A stretch of DNA of 64,000 bases from Nakazawaea peltata. Lineage: Eukaryota; Ascomycota; Pichiomycetes; Alaninales; Pachysolenaceae. Where the stretch lies: positions 622,468-686,467 of the forward strand of contig BCGQ01000003.1 of the NCBI GenBank assembly GCA_001599355.1, written 5' to 3'. The notes beneath the pieces are model-generated. The model saw nothing but the letters and a program-made list of their open reading frames with translations. It was not told the DNA's origin and made no database searches. Shown in pieces: positions 60,503 to 64,000 of the stretch. The position numbers and the translations under genes were made by a program. The first letter of the stretch is position 1, and each line of letters begins with the position of its first letter.

Positions 60503-61419
60503 TATTATAATATGGTTATAACTATAATTAAACAAAATCCGAATAGTCCAGATACCAAATTATCCAATTGACTAGTAATTTGTTTGTTTATCTATTAAGA
60601 TTATTCGATTCGATATATATTTAAATCTCTCTAAGAAAAGAAATCCATCAACTTCCAACAAAAAATCAAAAAACCGTGCGAAGCAGGAAAAAATGGAATC
60701 AAGTTATCCGAAAAGTGGTCGTGTACAGAAAACCGAGAAGATGGGGGCCTTAATGGGGGAAAAAGGGGGGAATTTGTAGATTGCTGTTGACCGGGATTTT
60801 ATTTTCGGAGCGCGGACGTGAGCTAAATCGCCGGGAATATTAGGAGGGGAGATTAGAGGAAGGCACGGCAAGAAGAGAAGGAAGGGGAGGTGCAAAAGGT
60901 TGGGGGGTGTGTCGGTTTTAGGGGTATTTAATATCAATGACGAGCCACCTTATCTGATAAAACTTAGGGAAGAAGGGATTGTTAGAGATGATCAGATCGT
61001 CAGTTCCACCCTCTCTTCCGCTACCATTCCACTGTCCTTCCACTGTCCCTACACTACTGAACTGACATAACTAAAATATGACACGAAGCCCACTATGATC
61101 CCGCATTTTAGTGGAGGGCTATTTTTTTGGTCAATGTTCGTGACCCTTAAGATCTCTCTTATTGCACTGAGTGATCACTTTATTTCGATTGCTCTTCATT
61201 CTTGGTTCTTCCTTCTTGACACCTCACCCTTTGCCAACTTCCCCCCACTGAAACCCTCCTTTCCTTACTTAAATAAGCTTTCTGTACCTCATCTCTTTGT
61301 GTGTGTTCTCTAAGTGAAAAATTAGGCCGCTGCGTTTCTATGAGAAAATTTTTAACTTTAAACTTAGACATTGAAGGTGAACTCATCTGAGGAACAACAT
61401 CATATCTGGGTTGGGAGTG
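60503..61419. other. Divergent LSC2-NOP19 intergenic region
   Basis: About 900 bases. It is AT-rich near LSC2 (TATATATTTAAAT near 60615) and G-rich at 60730-60920. A 72-codon hydrophobic frame from an ATG at 61095 is not convincing. No RNA gene is recognised. Confidence 0.5.
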
Positions 61420-62022
61420 ATGAAGGCCAACCGAAGAAATGAAATAAAGGAGAAACAGGAGCTCCAAGCCCGTTTCCAAATAGCATTTAGTAACGCCAAT
61501 GATGTGGTGTCGTCATGGCTCAAACCTAACGGAAGCTCTGCAAGCTCCGTTGAAAAGTCACATGAGACCTCTGCTGAACTGTTTTATAATTTACCCGTGA
61601 TACAACTGGGAGCCGGGTTGGCTCTTGAGACAGATGAATCATCGCTGAAAGGCCTGGGCGATACTGACAATGGATCTGAAATTCATACTATTGGAGATTT
61701 CATCAACGGATCACAAAAACTTTCTAGTTTATCGAAGAAAAAGAGGGCTAACACATTAAATGACAGACTTAACAGGATCAATGACAGGCATAGGATATCA
61801 AAAACCGATAGTAAGGCCACAATTGCTTTGAAAAACAAGATGAGAAATACTTCGAGGCAACTGGCTCAGTCACAAAATCAACAGAGGAATATTAACCAGA
61901 GGCCACAACCTCAACACAACGGATCAAATTCCGATTCTGATGAGGAGCACGAAGAAAAAGCATCCAGATCAGTCAAAAAAGGGTCTAATTTGTTATTCGA
62001 CCAAAGATCTAAACGAAAATGA
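61420..62022 (+). CDS. NOP19: NOP19, small-subunit processome protein
   Basis: A 200-residue basic nucleolar protein needed for early 40S assembly with Utp25. Family features: an N-terminal helix (RRNEIKEKQELQARFQIAF, SSWLKP), the core NLPVIQ-CTG-GAGL (about residue 60), and IHTIGDFINGSQKLSSLSKK (about residue 92). A Lys/Arg and Ser/acid-rich tail follows. I start at the ATG at 61420; three codons further upstream the frame opens at TTG. In S. cerevisiae NOP19 (YGR251W) is the direct neighbour of GCN5. The CTG at 61606 lies where Leu or Ile would also be plausible. Confidence 0.85.
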   Translation: MKANRRNEIKEKQELQARFQIAFSNANDVVSSWLKPNGSSASSVEKSHETSAELFYNLPVIQLGAGLALETDESSLKGLGDTDNGSEIHTIGDFINGSQKLSSLSKKKRANTLNDRLNRINDRHRISKTDSKATIALKNKMRNTSRQLAQSQNQQRNINQRPQPQHNGSNSDSDEEHEEKASRSVKKGSNLLFDQRSKRK

Positions 62023-64000
62023 TACTTATCTAACTACATATCACTACACACCTATTGCATCTATTTATTACGTTACGACTTCTCTCCCGCTTGTAAGCAT
62101 GCTCCTGTAGTTCCAAGGTCTCGGCCTTCAAGATTTATAGACGGTGCCTCGCATGGGTGCACGTTATTGTCAAAATCATAACCGAGATTGTGACGCTCGT
62201 AAATGTGCCAAAACACCCCGCTACTCACCGTTTTATTTGATCGTAAATTTTGCTTTGGAAAAACATTTTAAGCTTAACGAAAAAAGCCAGAACTCGTAAA
62301 TCTAAAAGGCGAGAAAGTTAAAAAATTCGCATTCAACAGTATTGCGGATGTCATAAAACCCCCGTAATCTCGTTCTAGGGAACAAATAATGGTCGGAAAT
62401 TAAGTTAGTTAGAGATCGTACTTGGCATAGACGATGCTATGTCGGACATTGTTTGTAAAAAGGAAAAAATTGCTTTGATTTAGGGAAAATAGAGCATAGG
62501 CACCTGAGATTATGGCATTTTGATGACGGAAGCGAAGGTACTTGGCTACCACACTACCTTTTTAAGATTTGCTTCAGCTTAATGAATATCTACTGGATGT
62601 CTTATAGGTGACAAGAAACAGTCTTGTCAAAATGGCACTTTACGAAAAAAATGCAACGTAGCCCAGATCCAACGTCGACGACACATACCCGCGGTCCAAA
62701 TTCCGAGAAAGACCATTAAACAGCATGATACCGAGACGGATTTCAAATGCAATAATATTAGCAATCTTGTGCCGTCCAAGTCTGTGTGGTGTGATCGCCC
62801 ATGTGAGATGCTGCTGGCTCAATTTGGGGCTACTAAGGCCAAGCTTAGTATGGCATTGGCAATATGTGCGGTTTTAAGTAGCGCAGATACTTTTTGCGCT
62901 GCTGCCTGGGGCAAGCTATGAATGTTTTTTTAGTGCTTAGTTCATTGCTGGTTCTTTTTCCAACCCAGAAAAATTAGGTTTCATAGGGACATGCAGATTT
63001 AGTACATGCGCATCTATTGCATAAGATTTGCATAATTCTCTTAAGATTATACAGTCAGAGGGCAAATTTGTCAAAGTGAGCTTGCGTTGAAGGTGGATCT
63101 AAGTCCATTTCACTGCAGGAAACTGCACGAACAACAATAAATAAAACCCAGATTCTAAACCACTCAGTTTATTGTGCCGAAACCTTTTACTCGAAGAGGA
63201 AATGATGTATAAGCAAGGAGTCGATCGGAGCCTTTTTAGGACATACAGAGAAATGGGCCGAATTTGCTTTTGTGCCCAACTGCAGTTCTGTCCTCTTGGG
63301 AACGTAGATCTTTTAGTAACTCCGCCAGCAAAAGCGGAAATAGTTTTTTATTACAGACCTTTTGTGGGGATGGTTTTCTGTTTTAAAAGTGATATCCAGT
63401 AATTTCGTGATCATGACCAACAACAACAGTTTTCGTCTACTTTGTATTATGAGACCAGCGAATAGCATTCATTCCTATTGTGCCTCAGCTCTTGTCTTGC
63501 ATTAGTTGAAGGCGCTTATATAATAACATCGTGCATGGCGACTTTTAGTACCACTAAAAATCTATGCTCCTATATTCTGTCAGACGCATCTTTAAGTAAA
63601 TAGATTTCTAAAGAAGCAAGTGTTTACTTGCCTAATCAATAGAATTGTACTTCGTGGTCAGAAGGTGACGAATCCCGAGAAGCGTGGCTGAGAAACTGAA
63701 TTTTTTATTTTACAAACAAATTACAGCAAAAACCACGGCAAGGGGTGCGGCAATCTTAGCTTTAATCCAGTCTGCAATTAAGTATTATTACCTTTTTTGA
63801 TGTCAATAGCGGCAATGCTCACCCTGAATAAGGATGCAGGAGAACCTCGACCCTAGTACTAATCGTATTTAGAAATAACCTTCAAAGTTGAGCTGGGTTT
63901 GCTGTTTTCCCATCCCTATTATGCTGACATGAATAGATGTAAATCGATCGCGTAGCCCGATATTTTCGCACTGCTTAAGACACGAAGAGGCCATTTTTAG
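62023..64000. other. Gene-poor right end (about 2 kb)
   Basis: No frame longer than 76 codons on either strand, and none with family features. No tRNA-like B box, snRNA core or TE terminal repeat is recognised. Words such as GCGCAGATACTTTTTGCGC are scattered but no long repeat is visible by eye. The composition looks more balanced than the AT-rich spacers elsewhere. The stretch continues past the window. Confidence 0.5.

Noticed and set aside
61095-61313. 72-codon hydrophobic frame before NOP19
   Set aside because: No family features; lies in the promoter; cannot be supported.
63172-63402. 76-codon frame in the right-end gene-poor region
   Set aside because: TTG start, no motif; longest frame expected by chance.

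Overview
The window is nuclear DNA of a budding yeast (Saccharomycotina): densely packed, mostly intron-poor genes with short spacers, near-universal TACTAAC branch points 8-26 bases before the 3' splice site, and clear orthologues of PAN2, TCO89, VPS45, SPC105, CTF19, TRS33, SLH1, PSD2 and GCN5. I count 33 protein genes: one cut by the left edge, and eight with introns (11 introns). I see no rRNA, tRNA, CRISPR array or intact mobile element.

The most striking property is the genetic code. In-frame CTG codons fall where orthologues carry alanine (RBG2, PUP2, GCN5, FOL2, MIR1, the AHP1-type peroxiredoxin, SLH1, RQC2), so CTG is probably read as Ala. That is the CUG-Ala code of the Pachysolen/Nakazawaea/Peterozyma group (NCBI table 26). 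CTG positions are L in standard-code translations, and lengths quoted here are unaffected. The comparisons use orthologue sequences recalled from memory.

Layout. 0-12.3 kb: PAN2 (partial), TCO89, VPS45, MIR1 and SPC105, all on +. PAN2, VPS45 and SPC105 are also neighbours in Saccharomyces cerevisiae (YGL093-095). 12.7-20 kb is the accessory-looking part: a DDR48-like repeat protein behind five stress elements, the SNARE USE1, two spliced cysteine-rich paralogues unknown to me, a spliced PHAF1/UPF0183 gene and a mitochondrial GGQ hydrolase. 20-31.5 kb: a peroxiredoxin, REX2, RQC2, an extradiol dioxygenase-like gene, TRS33, DCR2, SMX2, CTF19 and GNA1.

32-62 kb is an old syntenic block. FOL2, HUA1, EFG1, SLH1, RBG2, a 6-phosphogluconolactonase, PSD2, GCN5, PUP2, LSC2 and NOP19 all have orthologues on the right arm of S. 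cerevisiae chromosome VII. GOT1 and JNM1, near neighbours on chromosome XIII there, are interleaved. The extra genes are a PhoD-like phosphatase, an SRR1-like response regulator and an alcohol acetyltransferase. From 62.0 kb to the right edge there is no credible gene.

Functionally the window is mostly housekeeping: mRNA decay and ribosome rescue (PAN2, SLH1, RQC2, PTH4-like, RBG2), vesicle traffic (VPS45, USE1, TRS33, GOT1), kinetochore and dynein function (SPC105, CTF19, JNM1), ribosome assembly (EFG1, NOP19), and mitochondrial and central metabolism (MIR1, LSC2, SOL3/4-like, PSD2, FOL2, GNA1). Stress-related genes are scattered among these.
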